A DNA stretch of 64,000 nucleotides from Leifsonia sp. 466MF (GCF_900100265.1 NZ_LT629696.1:3596001-3660000); one strand, 5' to 3'. Positions 49,168 through 59,458 are shown, counted from the stretch's first letter. Numbers and translations are program-made. Notes: a model not told the origin generated them from the sequence alone.

Positions 49168-50556
49168 ATGGCCGCACCGTCGAGACTGGATTCCGTCATC
49201 ACGCTGGCTCAGCACCGTGGATTCGTCTTCCCCTCCGGAGAGATCTACGGCGGAACCCGGTCGGCGTGGGACTACGGTCCCCTCGGCGTCGAGCTGAAGG
49301 AGAACATCAAGCGCGAGTGGTGGAACTCCTTCGTGCGCGGCCGCGGCGACATGGTGGGCCTCGACTCGGCCATCATCCTGCCGACCGCCGTGTGGGAGGC
49401 GTCCGGTCACGTCCAGGTGTTCAGCGACCCGCTGACCGAGTCCCTCATCACCCACAAGCGCTACCGCGCCGACCACCTGTTCGAGGCGTACGAGGCCGAG
49501 CACGGCCACCCGCCGGCGAACGGCCTCGACGACATCCCGGACCCGGACCACCCGGACAAGGTCGGCCAGTGGACGCCGATCCGGCAGTTCTCGGGCCTCA
49601 TGAAGACCTACCTCGGCGTCGTCGACGACGAGTCCGGCCTGCACTACATGCGCCCGGAGACGGCGCAGGGCATCTTCACCGACTTCGCCTCGGTGCTGCA
49701 GACCTCGCGCAAGAAGCCGCCGTTCGGCATCGGCCAGATCGGCAAGGCGTTCCGCAACGAGATCACGCCGGGTAACTTCATCTTCCGCACCCGCGAGTTC
49801 GAGCAGATGGAGATCGAGTACTTCGTCGAGCCGGGCACCGACGAGGAGTGGTTCGAGACCTGGATCGACCTCGCCTGGGAGTGGTTCACCGATCTGGGCA
49901 TCAAGCCGGACAACATCCGCCGGTTCGAGCACCCCAAGGAATCGCTGGCGCACTACTCGAAGCGGACCATCGACATCGAGTACCGGTTCGAGTTCGTCGG
50001 CAGCGAGTGGGGCGAGCTCATGGGCGTCGCCAACCGCACCGACTTCGACCTGAAGACGCACATCGAGCACTCCGGCAAAGACCTGAGCTACTTCGACCAG
50101 AACAAGAACGAGCGCTACGTGCCGTTCGTGATCGAGCCGTCGTTCGGCCTGACGCGCGCGCTCATGGCGTTCCTGGTCGACGCGTACGACGAGGAGCAGG
50201 TGCCGAACGCCAAGGGCGGCACCGACAAGCGCACGGTGCTGCGCCTCGACCCGCGCCTTGCGCCGGTCAAGGTCGCCGTGCTGCCGCTCTCGCGCAACGA
50301 GGCCCTGTCCCCGCTCGCCCGCGGTCTCGCCGACCGGCTGCGCAAGCGCCGCAACGTCGACTTCGACGACTCGGGCGCGATCGGACGCCGGTACCGTCGG
50401 CAGGATGAGATCGGAACGCCGCTTGCCGTCACGGTCGACTTCGACTCGCTCGAGGACGACGCCGTGACGGTCCGCGACCGCGACACGATGCAGCAGGAGC
50501 GCATCCCGCTCGAGGGACTCGACCGCTACCTGGCCGAACGACTCCGCGAGATCTGA
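49168..50556 (+). CDS. glyS: Glycyl-tRNA synthetase (alpha2 type)
   Basis: 462 residues. Starts near [21 protein letters not shown], with class II motif 2 in [15 protein letters not shown] and motif 3 in [14 protein letters not shown], then an anticodon-binding domain. This single-chain dimeric GlyRS is the form used by actinobacteria. ATG 49168 has AGGGA upstream. A TAGGAT box near 49123 gives a leader of about 35 bases. Confidence 0.95.
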   Translation: MAAPSRLDSVITLAQHRGFVFPSGEIYGGTRSAWDYGPLGVELKENIKREWWNSFVRGRGDMVGLDSAIILPTAVWEASGHVQVFSDPLTESLITHKRYRADHLFEAYEAEHGHPPANGLDDIPDPDHPDKVGQWTPIRQFSGLMKTYLGVVDDESGLHYMRPETAQGIFTDFASVLQTSRKKPPFGIGQIGKAFRNEITPGNFIFRTREFEQMEIEYFVEPGTDEEWFETWIDLAWEWFTDLGIKPDNIRRFEHPKESLAHYSKRTIDIEYRFEFVGSEWGELMGVANRTDFDLKTHIEHSGKDLSYFDQNKNERYVPFVIEPSFGLTRALMAFLVDAYDEEQVPNAKGGTDKRTVLRLDPRLAPVKVAVLPLSRNEALSPLARGLADRLRKRRNVDFDDSGAIGRRYRRQDEIGTPLAVTVDFDSLEDDAVTVRDRDTMQQERIPLEGLDRYLAERLREI

Positions 50557-50620
50557 CCCGCGCGGGCTCCGACATCCTCTAGCCTGTCCTCGGACCGAGC
50601 CCAGTGTGACGGAGGCCCGA

Positions 50621-53200
50621 ATGAGCGACGCAGACACCGACCGGACGACGTCGACGCCCCCGAGCTCCCCCGCGCCCGAGGGCTCGGCCGAGACGGCTTC
50701 CGAGCAGCGCGGCGACGGCTTCGGGCGGATGCTGACCCGCTACGGGCGCATCGCTCCGGCCAGCATCGCGCTGGCGGTGGTGGTGCTCGCGACCTCCATC
50801 GTCACAGGGACGCTGTGGAGCGCCGCGACCGTCGGCGGTGACGCGCTCGTCTGGGCGGCCGGCGTCACCACGACCATCCGGGCCGGCTTCTGGTGGACCC
50901 CGTTCACGGCGCTCTTCGTGCCGGAGGACCTCGCGCAGACGATCATCGCGGTCGTGCTCGCCCTCACGGTGATGGCCGCGGCGGAGCGGCTGATCGGCAC
51001 GGCCCGCACCGTCCTCGCGTTCCTGGTCACCGGAGTGCTCGGCATCACCCTCGGCGTCCTGCTGCAGTGGGGCGCGGCGAACGTCGGCGAGTTGTGGGCG
51101 ACCGCCACCGAGTTCGACTTCACCCTCGACCCGACGGTCGGCATCGTCGGCACGCTGATCACGGCGAGCGCGTTCGCCAGCGCGCTGTGGCGCAGGCGCA
51201 TCCGGCTGCTCACCTTCGCGGTCGTGCTCGTCTTCGTGCTCTACAACGGCGACCAGAACAACGTCTACCGGCTCATCGCGGCCCTGCTCGGTCTCGGCTT
51301 GGGAGTCCTGCTCCGTCGAGGCGGCCTCCGTCGGCTGCACCGCAGCTCGCACGCCGAGACGCGCACGCTGGTCGCCGCCATCATCGCCATCACTGCGTTC
51401 GGTCCGCTGCTCGCCCTGCTCCCTCCCGGTGGGTTCGGCCCGCTCTCGTTCGTCGCCGCCCTGTTCGAGCGCCCCGAGGTGGATGTCGCCGCGGTCATGG
51501 CGCGCTGCGACGTCTCGTACACGAGCAACTGCCGCAGTCAGCTGCTCATGGTGTCGGTGCAGGGCCCGGGTCCGCTGCTGCTCTCGATCCTGCCGTTGGC
51601 CCTGCTGCTCCTCACGGCCATCGGCCTGCGCCGCGGCCGCCGGTTCGCCCTGATCCTCGGCATCGCGGTCAACGCGGCGATGCTGCTGCTGCCGTTCACC
51701 GCGCTCGGCGGCGACGTCGACCTGGATGTGCAGAGCATCGACGCTCTCGCTCCCGCCCTCGAGGTGCTGCTGTGGCTGCTGGCTGCCCTACTGGTTCCGA
51801 TCGCGTCGATCGCGCTGCTGATCGCCACCCGCCGGCAGTTCCAGATCCGGTCGCCGCGCGAGGCCGCCGTCCGCTTCGCGATCATCGTGTTCTGCACCTT
51901 CGCGCTCCTTGCGCTGGCGTACCTGATCGCCGGGCTCGCCTCCCTCACCGAGTTCGTGCCGGACGCCACCGTCGCCGACGTGTTCTCCTCGGCGCTGCGC
52001 CGCTTCGTCCCGGCCGGCTTCCTGTCGCTGCTCGGCACCCCGATCGTGCCGACCTCCCCGATCGTGGTCGTGCTCTACCACTGGGTCGGGCCGGTGTTCT
52101 GGATCGTGTTCATCTTCGCCACCCTGCAGCTGTACCGCGCGACGTTCACCGGCCGCACCGTGGCCGACGAGGAGCACTTCCGGTCGCTGCTGCGCCAGGG
52201 CGGTGGCGGAACGCTCGGCTTCATGGGCACCTGGCCGGGCAACGTCTACTGGTTCAGCTCCGACGGCGAGTCCGCGATCGCCTACCGGGTCATCAACGGG
52301 ATCGCGATCACCCTCTCCGACCCGGTGTGCCGGCCGGAGCGTGCGGAGCGGACCATCGTCGAATTCGTGCAGTTCTGCGACGCGAACAGCTGGACGCCGG
52401 TCTTCTACAGCATCCACGGCGAGTACCTCCCGGTCTTCGACGCTCTCGGCTGGCCGACGATGTCCGTCGGCGAGGAGACGCTGATGCACCCGCAGACCTT
52501 CGACCTCGTGGGCAAGCCATGGCAGAAGGTGCGGCAGGCCCACAACCGCGGTGTCAAGGCGCGCATCTCGACGCTCTGGACGACCTGGGACGATCTCTCC
52601 CCGCTGATCCAGACGCAGATCACGGCCGTCAGCGAGCAGTGGGTCTCCGAGAAGGAGTTGCCCGAGATGGGCTTCACCCTCGGCGGCATCGACGAGCTCA
52701 AGGATCCGGACGTCCGGCTGTACCTGGCCTTCGACCCCGACGGCGGGCTCCAGGCCGTCACCAGCTGGCTGCCGAGCTGGCGCGACGGCCGGGTGGTCGG
52801 CTACACGATCGACTTCATGCGGCGTGCGGACGGCTCGATGTCGGGGATCATGGAGTTCGTCATCGCCTCGGCCGCCCAGCACATGCGCGACGAGGGCATC
52901 GAGGTGCTGAGCCTGTCGGGCGCACCGCTCGCCACGAAACCGCTCGACGACGAGGACGCGGACGATCCGACGGCGATGGACCGGCTGCTCGCGTTCCTCG
53001 CCCGGACGCTCGAGCCCGCCTACGGGTTCGCCTCCCTGTTCTCGTTCAAGAGCAAGTTCAACCCCACCTACGAGACCATCTACATGGCGTACCCGGATGC
53101 GGTCGCGCTCCCGGCGATCGGCAACGCGATCGGCAAGGCGTACCTGCCGGACGCCAACGCGCGTGAGTACGTCGCCCTCGCGCGCACCCTCATCCGGTAA
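50621..53200 (+). CDS. MprF-like protein (DUF2156 domain with rhomboid-like membrane region)
   Basis: 859 residues. The N-terminal third has several membrane helices in a rhomboid-like arrangement (WTPFTALFVPEDLAQ, YNGDQNNVYRLIAALLG). More helices follow to about residue 510. The C-terminal GNAT-like DUF2156 domain has YWFSSDGESAIAYRVI and FASLFSFKSKFNPTYE near the end. MprF proteins transfer amino acids from tRNA to phosphatidylglycerol and flip the product, lowering sensitivity to cationic peptides; whether this one uses lysine is not known. ATG 50621 is chosen for its GGAGG. Confidence 0.85.
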   Translation: MSDADTDRTTSTPPSSPAPEGSAETASEQRGDGFGRMLTRYGRIAPASIALAVVVLATSIVTGTLWSAATVGGDALVWAAGVTTTIRAGFWWTPFTALFVPEDLAQTIIAVVLALTVMAAAERLIGTARTVLAFLVTGVLGITLGVLLQWGAANVGELWATATEFDFTLDPTVGIVGTLITASAFASALWRRRIRLLTFAVVLVFVLYNGDQNNVYRLIAALLGLGLGVLLRRGGLRRLHRSSHAETRTLVAAIIAITAFGPLLALLPPGGFGPLSFVAALFERPEVDVAAVMARCDVSYTSNCRSQLLMVSVQGPGPLLLSILPLALLLLTAIGLRRGRRFALILGIAVNAAMLLLPFTALGGDVDLDVQSIDALAPALEVLLWLLAALLVPIASIALLIATRRQFQIRSPREAAVRFAIIVFCTFALLALAYLIAGLASLTEFVPDATVADVFSSALRRFVPAGFLSLLGTPIVPTSPIVVVLYHWVGPVFWIVFIFATLQLYRATFTGRTVADEEHFRSLLRQGGGGTLGFMGTWPGNVYWFSSDGESAIAYRVINGIAITLSDPVCRPERAERTIVEFVQFCDANSWTPVFYSIHGEYLPVFDALGWPTMSVGEETLMHPQTFDLVGKPWQKVRQAHNRGVKARISTLWTTWDDLSPLIQTQITAVSEQWVSEKELPEMGFTLGGIDELKDPDVRLYLAFDPDGGLQAVTSWLPSWRDGRVVGYTIDFMRRADGSMSGIMEFVIASAAQHMRDEGIEVLSLSGAPLATKPLDDEDADDPTAMDRLLAFLARTLEPAYGFASLFSFKSKFNPTYETIYMAYPDAVALPAIGNAIGKAYLPDANAREYVALARTLIR

Positions 53201-53234
53201 CGTCTCCGGCCCACCTCGGAGTGCCTCCCCGGGG

Positions 53235-53240
53235 TACGGT
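53235..53240 (+). promoter_or_regulatory. -10 box TACGGT, epimerase-like gene
   Basis: Six bases (GACCGC) before the ATG at 53247. Confidence 0.55.
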
Positions 53241-53246
53241 GACCGC

Positions 53247-54305
53247 ATGACCGCCACGACGCGCACCGCCATGATCATCGGCGGCACCGGACAGATCGGC
53301 TCTGCGGCCGCCCGGCGCCTCGCGCTCGACGGCTGGTCGGTGCTGCTCGCACACCGCGGACCGCACCGCGGCGACACCGACCTCGCCGACCTGGATGTGA
53401 CGAGCATCCGGCTGGACCGCGAAGACACCGACGCGCTGCTCGACCGCGCGCGCGGCCACGACCTCGTGCTCGACACTGTCGCCTACGAGCCGCGTCACGC
53501 CGACCAGCTCGCGCAGCTGGCCGGAGACGTCGGGTCGCTCGTCGTGATCTCGACGGGCTCGGTGTACGTCGGCGCCGACGGCGGGTACCTGGATGTGGTG
53601 ACCGGGCCGGACGACTTCCCGCGCTATCCCGTCCCGCTGCGGGAGAGCGACCCGACCGTCGACAACGACAAGCGGACGTACTCGCCGCTCAAGGCCGCGA
53701 TGGAGCGTCGGCTGCTCGCCGTCGACGATCTGCCGGTCAGCATCCTGCGCCCTGGCGCCATCCAGGGGCCGTTCAGCCCTGCGCTCCGCGAGTGGTACTT
53801 CATCAAGCGCGCCCTCGACGGCCGGAAGCGGATCGTGCTCTCCGACGACGGGTCCAACCGGTTCAGCACCTCATCGACGGTGAACATCGCAGAACTCGTC
53901 GCCCTGTGCGCCGCGCAGCCCGGCAGGCGCGTGCTCAACGCGGTGGACCGGGACGAACTCAGCGTCGCGGAGATCGCGCGGATCATCTTCCGGGCACTCG
54001 ATCACGACGTGGAGATCGTCGCGTTCCCCGGGCCGCCCATCGATGGCGTCGGCAGCACGCCGTGGACGGTCGCGCATCCTCTGCTGCTGAGCATGACGGC
54101 GGCGACCGTCGAGCTCGGCTACCGGCAGTCGGTGACCTACGCCGAAGCGGTGGAGTCCACGATCGACTGGACGGTGCGCGAAGTGCTCGCCGCGGAGCGT
54201 CGGCAGGAGACGTGGGAGGCGGTGTTCCCGAACCTCGTCGAGCGGGCGCGGACCGACCGGTGGTTCGACTACGCCGCCGAGGACGCGTTCGTCGCCGCGC
54301 GCTGA
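53247..54305 (+). CDS. NAD-dependent epimerase/dehydratase-like protein
   Basis: 352 residues of the extended short-chain dehydrogenase fold, with nucleotide-binding MIIGGTGQIGSAAARRLA. YSPLKAAMERRL takes the place of the YxxxK catalytic motif, and LRPGAIQGP follows. Substrate unknown. The 3' end overlaps the convergent PrsW gene by 37 bp. Confidence 0.85.
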   Translation: MTATTRTAMIIGGTGQIGSAAARRLALDGWSVLLAHRGPHRGDTDLADLDVTSIRLDREDTDALLDRARGHDLVLDTVAYEPRHADQLAQLAGDVGSLVVISTGSVYVGADGGYLDVVTGPDDFPRYPVPLRESDPTVDNDKRTYSPLKAAMERRLLAVDDLPVSILRPGAIQGPFSPALREWYFIKRALDGRKRIVLSDDGSNRFSTSSTVNIAELVALCAAQPGRRVLNAVDRDELSVAEIARIIFRALDHDVEIVAFPGPPIDGVGSTPWTVAHPLLLSMTAATVELGYRQSVTYAEAVESTIDWTVREVLAAERRQETWEAVFPNLVERARTDRWFDYAAEDAFVAAR

Positions 54306-55429
54306 TCCGCCTCCTGCTGGTCCGACGCCTCCTGCTGCGCTGCCTCCTGCTCCGACCTGCGCCGGATCCTCCGCGCGATCAGCAGCCAGGTGACCCCGCT
54401 GGCCACGACGAACACGAGGTCGAACAGCAGGATGGCGCCCCCGCGCGCCGCCGCCGGCCACGGCACGTTCTGTGACAGCCATGCGGCTCCGTTGAACATC
54501 CCATGGGCCGCCGCGACACCGAGGTACGCCAGCACGACACCGAACGTCACCCGGAAGCGGCCGTTGCGCGTCGCACCGAACACGGCCGCGGCGAGGAGGG
54601 CGGTGAACACCGGGTGCAGGAACGGGCCGGTGAGTTCCCTCCCGATCGCCGTCCCGACGAACACGCCGAAGCCGAGCGGCGAGTCCTGCCCGCGGGCGAA
54701 CGCCTCCTGCAGGTAGCTGAGGTTCTCGATGACGCTGAACCCCAGCCCGACGGCACCGCCGACGAACAGCCCGATCCGGGCGTTCTTGACCGGCAGCCGG
54801 AGGGCCAGAAGGATCGCCGCGGTCACCTTGACCAGCTCTTCCACCACGCCCGCGAGCACCAGAGGCAGCCCACTCGGGTGCGACGACGTCCCGCCGCTCA
54901 ACACATTGATCAGGGTGTTGATCGGGGCCGCGACGAGCGTCGCGGCCAGGCCACCGACGCCCGCGATGATGACGAGGCGCGACGCGGACAGCCCGTCGGC
55001 GGGCTTCAGCCGGTAGGCCATCGTGTAGAGGATGGCCGCTGCCACCGTCGCCGCTCCCGTCACCAGGAGGAACGGGGAGAGCACCGCCGGTCCGTCATCG
55101 TCCGCGTGCGGTGCGATGGCGTTGAACAAGAAGCTGAAGCCGAACAGCCAGAGCCAGATGAAGACGCTGGAGCCGGCGAAGATCCACCCGCCGAACCGGC
55201 CGATCCACTTGTGCGGCGGCTTGGGCTTCTTCGCGGGTTGGACGGGCTGCGTCTGAACGGGATACGTGTAAGCGGTCCACTCCGCCCCGCTCCACCAGCG
55301 CAGCGAGCGCGCGTCGTACGGGTCGCCGTACCAGCCGGGAGGCGGGGTCCACGCGGGCGCGGTCTGGCCGGCGGAGCTCTGGCCGGCGGAACTCTGGCCG
55401 GCGGAGCTGTCGGACGGTGCGATGGTCAC
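54269..55429 (-). CDS. PrsW-family intramembrane metalloprotease with N-terminal DUF2510
   Basis: 386 residues from the GTG at 55429. Order: Ser/Ala/Gly/Gln repeat tail (about 1-25), DUF2510 domain (PPGWYGDPYDARSLRWWSG), then eight or so membrane helices. The PrsW catalytic motifs are GVVEELVKV, GPFLHPVFTAL and AAAHGMFNGAAW. The Gln/Ala-rich C-terminal tail is antisense to the end of the epimerase gene. PrsW proteins cleave anti-sigma factors in Bacillus; the target here is unknown. Confidence 0.9.
   Translation of the reverse strand: MTIAPSDSSAGQSSAGQSSAGQTAPAWTPPPGWYGDPYDARSLRWWSGAEWTAYTYPVQTQPVQPAKKPKPPHKWIGRFGGWIFAGSSVFIWLWLFGFSFLFNAIAPHADDDGPAVLSPFLLVTGAATVAAAILYTMAYRLKPADGLSASRLVIIAGVGGLAATLVAAPINTLINVLSGGTSSHPSGLPLVLAGVVEELVKVTAAILLALRLPVKNARIGLFVGGAVGLGFSVIENLSYLQEAFARGQDSPLGFGVFVGTAIGRELTGPFLHPVFTALLAAAVFGATRNGRFRVTFGVVLAYLGVAAAHGMFNGAAWLSQNVPWPAAARGGAILLFDLVFVVASGVTWLLIARRIRRRSEQEAAQQEASDQQEADQRAATNASSAA
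55363..55407 (-). repeat. 15-bp tandem repeat, 3 copies, coding
   Basis: Units TCTGGCCGGCGGAGC start at 55363, 55378 and 55393, with one substitution in the middle copy. They encode the SAGQS repeat near the N-terminus of the PrsW-like protein. Confidence 0.9.
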
Positions 55430-55435
55430 CGGGCA

Positions 55436-55441
55436 AGCATA
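55436..55441 (-). promoter_or_regulatory. -10 box TATGCT, PrsW-family gene
   Basis: Six bases before the GTG at 55429. This selects that GTG as start from a frame open for more than 300 bases upstream. Confidence 0.55.
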
Positions 55442-55550
55442 CGAATTCCGCGCCCGCGACACGCCTCCCCGTCCGGGCGACACGGCGAGCCTGCGGCGAC
55501 GCGCCGGGCCGCCCTGACATCCTGGATGCTGAACACCAGGAGGAAACACC

Positions 55551-55952
55551 ATGCGCTTCACCACCCCGCGCGAGAAGACGATCGTGATCGTCGTCCTCCT
55601 CGCGGTGACCCTGGTGCTCGTGCTGCTGTTCGACGCCCTCCACTCGGAGCCCGCATCCATCGTCCTCACCGTGCTGCAGACGCTCGGGTGGTACCTCGTC
55701 ACGCGGGTGTTCCGCGGCCAGGGTGAGCCGGTGGCCGCCGCGCGACCCTGGTGGCGCATGACCAACCGGCCGCTGCTGAGCGGTGTGCTCGCTGCCGGCT
55801 ACGGGCTGCTCGCCATCGTCAACATCGTGCTGTCGTTCGCCGGATTCGGCAGCCTGTCCGGAACCGTGTCGATCCTCGCCGAGCTCGCGCTGGCCTCGCT
55901 CTTCGCGCTCTCGTACCTCCGGCTGAGCTCGGTGGCCCGCGCCACCGCCTGA
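55551..55952 (+). CDS. Small membrane protein of unknown function
   Basis: 133 residues with four predicted membrane helices (about 10-28, 33-50, 77-97, 102-125) and a short Arg/Trp-rich loop (AARPWWRMTNRP). No family recognised. A strong Shine-Dalgarno (AGGAGG) is seven bases before the ATG, in contrast to its leaderless-type neighbours. Confidence 0.8.
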   Translation: MRFTTPREKTIVIVVLLAVTLVLVLLFDALHSEPASIVLTVLQTLGWYLVTRVFRGQGEPVAAARPWWRMTNRPLLSGVLAAGYGLLAIVNIVLSFAGFGSLSGTVSILAELALASLFALSYLRLSSVARATA

Positions 55953-55956
55953 CCCG

Positions 55957-55962
55957 TAGGCT
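55957..55962 (+). promoter_or_regulatory. -10 box TAGGCT, M13 peptidase gene
   Basis: Six bases before the ATG at 55969, immediately after the upstream stop. Confidence 0.55.
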
Positions 55963-55968
55963 GGGCGC

Positions 55969-57945
55969 ATGACGCTCGACTCCGGCATCCGCACCGACGA
56001 ACTCGACCCGGCCGTCCGTCCGCAGGACGACCTCTTCCGGCATGTGAACGGGAAGTGGCTCGAGGCCACCGAGATCCCGGCCGACAAGGCGCGCTGGGGC
56101 TCGTTCATGATCCTCGCCGAGGAGTCGGAGACCGCCGTCCACGAGATCGTCGAAAAGGCGCAGAACGCGCCGGAGGGCACCGAGGAGCGAAAGTTCGGCG
56201 ACCTCTACACGAGCTTCATGGACGAGGAGCGCATCGACGCTCTCGGCGTGGAGGCGATCCGCGACGAGCTGACCTTCGCGGAGGGCGTCGACAGCATCCC
56301 GAGCCTGCTTCAGACCATCGCGAAGCTGGAGCGTCGCGGCCTCGGCGGGTTCTACCAGCTGTTCGTCGACAACGACCCGGGCGACCCGGGGCGCTACCTC
56401 GTCTTCCTCGAGCAGGCGGGCATCTCGCTGCCGGACGAGTCGTACTTCCGCGAAGAGCGCTTCGCGCCCGTCCGCGAGGCCTTCGTCGCGCACATCCAGA
56501 AGATGTTCGAGCTCGCCGGCTACGACGACGCCCCCGAGCGGGCCCAGCGCGTGTTCGACCTCGAGACCGCGATCGCCGGCAAGCACTGGGACAACGTCGC
56601 CTCCCGCGACTCGGAGAAGACCTACAACCTCTACGACTGGGCCGACGCCAAGGCCGTGTTCACCGGCGGAGCCGCCGACGGACAAGCCGCCGACCTCGAC
56701 GTCTGGGCGGAGGCGCTGGACGCCCCGCAGGGAGCGCTGGCCGAGGTGGTCCTCCGCCAGCCGTCGTTCACCGCCGGGCTGGCGGAGCTCCTCACCGACG
56801 ACCGCCTCGAGTCGTGGCGCGACTGGCTGACCTGGCAGGTCATCCACGGCGCCGCCCCCTACCTGTCGGGCGACTTCGTCGAGGCGAACTTCGACTTCTA
56901 CGGCCGCACGCTGACCGGAACCCCGCAGATGCGCGTGCGCTGGAAGCGCGGCGTCTCGCTGGTCGAGGGCGCGATGGGCGAAGCGGTCGGCCGCATCTAC
57001 GTCGAGCACCACTTCCCGCCCGCAGCCAAGCAGCAGATGGACGAGCTGGTCGCCAACCTGATCGAGGCGTACCGCCAGAGCATCCGCACCCTCGACTGGA
57101 TGGGCGAGGAGACCAAGGAGCGCGCCCTCGACAAGCTCGAGAAGTTCACGCCCAAGATCGGCTACCCGGTGAAGTGGCGCGACTACGCGCGTCTCGAGAT
57201 CGACCCGACGAACCTCGTCGGCAACGTACGCGCCGCCGCGCTCTTCGAGTTCGAGCGCGAGCTGGGCAAGATCGGCTCGCCGATCGACCGCGACGAGTGG
57301 TTCATGACCCCGCAGACGATCAACGCGTACTACAACCCCGGCTTCAACGAGATCGTGTTCCCCGCGGCCATCCTGCAGTTCCCGTTCTTCGATGCCGACA
57401 GGGATGCCGCAGCCAACTACGGCGCCATCGGAGCGGTCATCGGGCACGAGATCGGCCACGGCTTCGACGACCAGGGCTCCAAGTTCGACGGCGACGGCCG
57501 CCTCGAGGACTGGTGGACCGAGGCGGACCGTGCGGCCTTCGAGGAGCGCACGGCCAGCCTGATCGAGCAGTACAACGCACTCGCCCCGGCCCAGGTCCCC
57601 GAGCACCACGTCAACGGTGCCCTCACCATCGGCGAGAACATCGGCGACCTCGGCGGCCTCGGCATCGCCTGGAAGGCCTACCTGCTCTCGCTGAACGGCG
57701 AAGAGCCTCCCGTCATCGACGGGCTCACGGGCGCCGAGCGGTTCTTCCTGTCGTGGGCGCAGGCCTGGCAGCAGAAGGGCCGCGACGAGGAGGTCATCCG
57801 CCTCCTGGCGATCGACCCGCACGCGCCGAACGAGTTCCGCTGCAACCAGATCGTCCGCAACATCGACGCCTTCTATGACACCTTCCAGGTCGGCGACGGC
57901 GACCGGCTCTGGCTTCCGCCGGCCGAGCGCGTCACCATCTGGTGA
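55969..57945 (+). CDS. M13 family metallopeptidase (neprilysin-like)
   Basis: 658 residues, full length for the family. It opens DDLFRHVNGKWLEATEIPAD. The zinc site is VIGHEIGHGFDDQG (HExxH near residue 492), with the second zinc-ligand motif GENIGDLGGLGIAWKAY, and it ends in the typical WLPPAERVTIW. No signal peptide is apparent, so it is probably cytoplasmic or exported without a classical signal. It cleaves oligopeptides in characterised relatives. Confidence 0.94.
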   Translation: MTLDSGIRTDELDPAVRPQDDLFRHVNGKWLEATEIPADKARWGSFMILAEESETAVHEIVEKAQNAPEGTEERKFGDLYTSFMDEERIDALGVEAIRDELTFAEGVDSIPSLLQTIAKLERRGLGGFYQLFVDNDPGDPGRYLVFLEQAGISLPDESYFREERFAPVREAFVAHIQKMFELAGYDDAPERAQRVFDLETAIAGKHWDNVASRDSEKTYNLYDWADAKAVFTGGAADGQAADLDVWAEALDAPQGALAEVVLRQPSFTAGLAELLTDDRLESWRDWLTWQVIHGAAPYLSGDFVEANFDFYGRTLTGTPQMRVRWKRGVSLVEGAMGEAVGRIYVEHHFPPAAKQQMDELVANLIEAYRQSIRTLDWMGEETKERALDKLEKFTPKIGYPVKWRDYARLEIDPTNLVGNVRAAALFEFERELGKIGSPIDRDEWFMTPQTINAYYNPGFNEIVFPAAILQFPFFDADRDAAANYGAIGAVIGHEIGHGFDDQGSKFDGDGRLEDWWTEADRAAFEERTASLIEQYNALAPAQVPEHHVNGALTIGENIGDLGGLGIAWKAYLLSLNGEEPPVIDGLTGAERFFLSWAQAWQQKGRDEEVIRLLAIDPHAPNEFRCNQIVRNIDAFYDTFQVGDGDRLWLPPAERVTIW

Positions 57946-58104
57946 GCCGGCGACCGTCGAGACGTGCCGCTCCATGACCCCCGATCACGGGGTAACATCG
58001 TCCCTGTCGTCGCCGCGGGCACCCCTGCGGCCCCGACCGCGGGGCCGGTGCACGGTCGCCGCAGTTCCGGTACACCGCACTCGGAAGAAAGACCCAGCGA
58101 CACA

Positions 58105-59013
58105 GTGACGATCCAGGCGCAAGAGTCCTCGCGGAGGGCCCGGCAGGCAGCCACCCGCCGCGGCCGTCACCGCGCGCCGGGATCGACCGAGACCTTCAGC
58201 CGGGGGTTCGACGCCCTCGGCCGGCTCGCCGTCTCGGGGGTGCAGGTCTCCGCCCGGGCGACGGATCTGTCCACCGGCGCCGTGCTGTTCTCGGTCGACG
58301 ATCACGTCGTCATGCCGACCGCGAGCATCGGCAAGGTGCTGCTGCTGGTCGAGGTGGCGGCACGCCTGCAGTCCGGTCAGCTCAGTCCGCTGGCGCACCT
58401 CGACCGCGACACCCGCGACATCGCCGGTGAGTCCGGCATCTGGCAGCACCTGCACGTCCCGTCCCTCCCGGTCGCCGACCTGGCCGCCCTCGTCGGTGCG
58501 ACGAGCGACAACCTCGCCACGAACGTGCTCCTCCGTCGGGTGGGTCTCGAGGCGGTCAGCGCCCGCACCGAGTCGCTCGGATTGACGCGCACGGCCCTCC
58601 TCGACCTGGTGCGCGACCACCGCGGCCCGGACGACGCCCCGCAGCTCTCCGTCGGCAGCGCGAACGAGCTGACCTGGCTGTTCTCGGCGCTGGCCCGCGG
58701 CGAGATCGTCAACCCGGCCACCAGCCAGCGCGTCATCTCCTGGTTGTCGCTGAACAGCGACTTCTCGCTCGTCTCCAGTGCGTTCGGCCTCGACCCGCAC
58801 TCCCACCGCCACCCGGAGCACGGCATCCTGCTTGTCAACAAGACGGGGACGGATGAGGGCGTGCGCAGCGAGGTCGGCGTGCTCCGCGGTCCACGCGCCG
58901 GGGTCACCTACGCCGTCTCGACCTACTTCGACGACACGAGCCTGCCCGAGCGCCTTGCGGTCATCGAGGGCATGCGCGCGGTCGGCCTCGACCTGCTGGA
59001 GTACGTGTTCTGA
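58105..59013 (+). CDS. Serine hydrolase, class A beta-lactamase fold
   Basis: 302 residues from the GTG at 58105. It has the motif set of class A enzymes: SIGK (Ser74-Lys77), SDN (134-136) and KTG (246-248). An N-terminal Arg-rich stretch replaces a clear signal peptide, and no class A ExxLN motif (Glu166) is evident. A penicillin-recognising hydrolase of other function is therefore as likely as a resistance enzyme. A TAACAT box lies about 100 bases upstream. An earlier start at 57964 is possible but poorly supported. Confidence 0.78.
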   Translation: MTIQAQESSRRARQAATRRGRHRAPGSTETFSRGFDALGRLAVSGVQVSARATDLSTGAVLFSVDDHVVMPTASIGKVLLLVEVAARLQSGQLSPLAHLDRDTRDIAGESGIWQHLHVPSLPVADLAALVGATSDNLATNVLLRRVGLEAVSARTESLGLTRTALLDLVRDHRGPDDAPQLSVGSANELTWLFSALARGEIVNPATSQRVISWLSLNSDFSLVSSAFGLDPHSHRHPEHGILLVNKTGTDEGVRSEVGVLRGPRAGVTYAVSTYFDDTSLPERLAVIEGMRAVGLDLLEYVF

Positions 59014-59026
59014 GTCGCCGACCGGC

Positions 59027-59446
59027 TCACGCCGATGTCGAGGGTTCGATGACGAGCGACCCGGTGCCGAACTCGAGCACCAGTTCGCCCTCGGCCGAGA
59101 AGCGCGCGACGAAGACCGTCTCCCCGCGCAGGTCCGCCAGAGCCTGGCGGTGACCCGGCTGGCCCGCTCGAAGGATGGACGAACCACGGACGACCGTCGG
59201 AAGCCGATCCACCGTCATCACCTGCGTCAGGTCGCCCTCGAAGACCAGCTGCGGGACCTCGCCGCGGTAGCGGACGGTGTCGAACGTCGTGCCGGTCAGG
59301 GCGTCGATGCGGGCGGTCGCCCGGGCCACGGTGTCGGCCGCTTCGGCAGCCGAGCGGCGGCGGCGTACGACCACGACGATGAAGGCCGCGACGGCCGCGG
59401 CGCACAGGCCCACCGTCGCCATCCCGAGGTCGGCTACCGGTGGCAC
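59027..59446 (-). CDS. Hypothetical single-pass membrane protein
   Basis: 139 residues: an N-terminal membrane helix (VGLCAAAVAAFIVVVV) with a following RRRR stop-transfer, then a soluble domain of about 105 residues rich in beta character (YRGEVPQLVFEGDL, FVARFSAEGELVLEF). No family recognised. The GTG start has a leaderless-type promoter. Convergent with the beta-lactamase-fold gene (13 bp apart). Confidence 0.75.
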   Translation of the reverse strand: MPPVADLGMATVGLCAAAVAAFIVVVVRRRRSAAEAADTVARATARIDALTGTTFDTVRYRGEVPQLVFEGDLTQVMTVDRLPTVVRGSSILRAGQPGHRQALADLRGETVFVARFSAEGELVLEFGTGSLVIEPSTSA

Positions 59447-59452
59447 GCGAAC

Positions 59453-59458
59453 AGCATA
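59453..59458 (-). promoter_or_regulatory. -10 box TATGCT, gene at 59027-59446
   Basis: Six bases before the GTG at 59446. Confidence 0.55.

Noticed and set aside
58105..59013. Calling the class A-like hydrolase an antibiotic-resistance beta-lactamase
   Set aside because: SxxK, SDN and KTG motifs are present, but a general-base Glu motif and a clear signal peptide are not, so a resistance function is not supported.
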